Origin: Rouxiella silvae
Lineage (GTDB): Bacteria > Pseudomonadota > Gammaproteobacteria > Enterobacterales > Enterobacteriaceae
Length of the DNA: 64,000 nt
Assembly: GCF_002093625.1 (NCBI RefSeq)
Contig: NZ_MRWD01000006.1
Location: forward strand, 1 to 64,000
Direction of reading: 5' to 3'
Part shown: piece by piece, positions 63,988-64,000 of the stretch
Numbering within the stretch: position 1 is the first letter of the stretch
Layout of the letters: each line of letters starts with the position of its first letter
The notes under the pieces: model-generated
Seen by the model: only the letters and a program-made list of their open reading frames with translations
What the model was told of the DNA's origin: nothing
The model's database searches: none
Made by a program: the position numbers and the translations under genes

Positions 63988-64000
63988 TACATCGGTAGTC

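Noticed and set aside
1-64000. CRISPR arrays, tRNA/rRNA genes, transposases and prophage genes
   Set aside because: Looked for regular spaced repeats, mobile-element proteins and structural RNA signatures and saw none; the accessory blocks look like metabolic islands without visible mobility genes.

Overview
The window reads as chromosome of a gamma-proteobacterium of the order Enterobacterales. The housekeeping blocks xseA/guaBA, der-bamB-yfgM-hisS-ispG-rodZ-pilW-rlmN-ndk, pbpC-yfhM and sseB-pepB are near full-length matches to E. coli proteins in almost the E. coli order. The pilW gene next to rodZ and the accessory content suggest the Yersiniaceae side of the order (Serratia/Rahnella/Rouxiella/Ewingella-like), but the genus cannot be fixed by reading alone. 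No rRNA, tRNA, CRISPR array, insertion sequence or phage gene was seen.

Layout. 0-3.9 kb: three-subunit periplasmic FAD sugar/polyol dehydrogenase (Tat small subunit, GMC flavoprotein, tri-haem cytochrome c). 3.9-5.1 kb: YbdG-type mechanosensitive channel. 5.6-9.8 kb: efeUOB ferrous iron uptake behind a good Fur box, with an EfeU carrying a large periplasmic extension. 9.9-11 kb: zinc alcohol dehydrogenase. 11-25 kb: a divergent catabolic locus around a LysR gene. One arm has an ABC substrate-binding protein, an 8-oxoguanine-deaminase-like amidohydrolase and a 2-oxoglutarate oxygenase. The other arm has a ferredoxin-type reductase, a CodA-like deaminase, a Rid protein, a creatininase-family hydrolase, a second binding protein, ABC ATPase and permease, an FAD-linked oxidase and an outer-membrane porin. 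Together they look like uptake, oxidation, deamination and ring opening of an unidentified nitrogen heterocycle.

25-32.7 kb: GNAT acetyltransferase, two small lipoproteins, a leaderless periplasmic-binding-protein-like gene, guaA, guaB and xseA. 32.7-40 kb: a GH31 glycosidase/MFS transporter pair with a divergent LacI-type regulator (TTG start), then katE. This block sits between xseA and der, which are close together in E. coli. 40-57.7 kb: the conserved der...yfhM block, all on the minus strand.

57.9-61.8 kb: in the place where E. coli has sseA lies a YheO-type regulator followed by three tightly packed enzyme genes: a hydroxyaspartate dehydratase-like PLP enzyme, an ornithine-cyclodeaminase-family protein and a DSD1/D-threonine-aldolase-family PLP enzyme. 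These three families are those of BhcB, BhcD and BhcC of the beta-hydroxyaspartate cycle. No BhcA aminotransferase is present in the window. This is the most interesting metabolic module here. The window closes with sseB and pepB.
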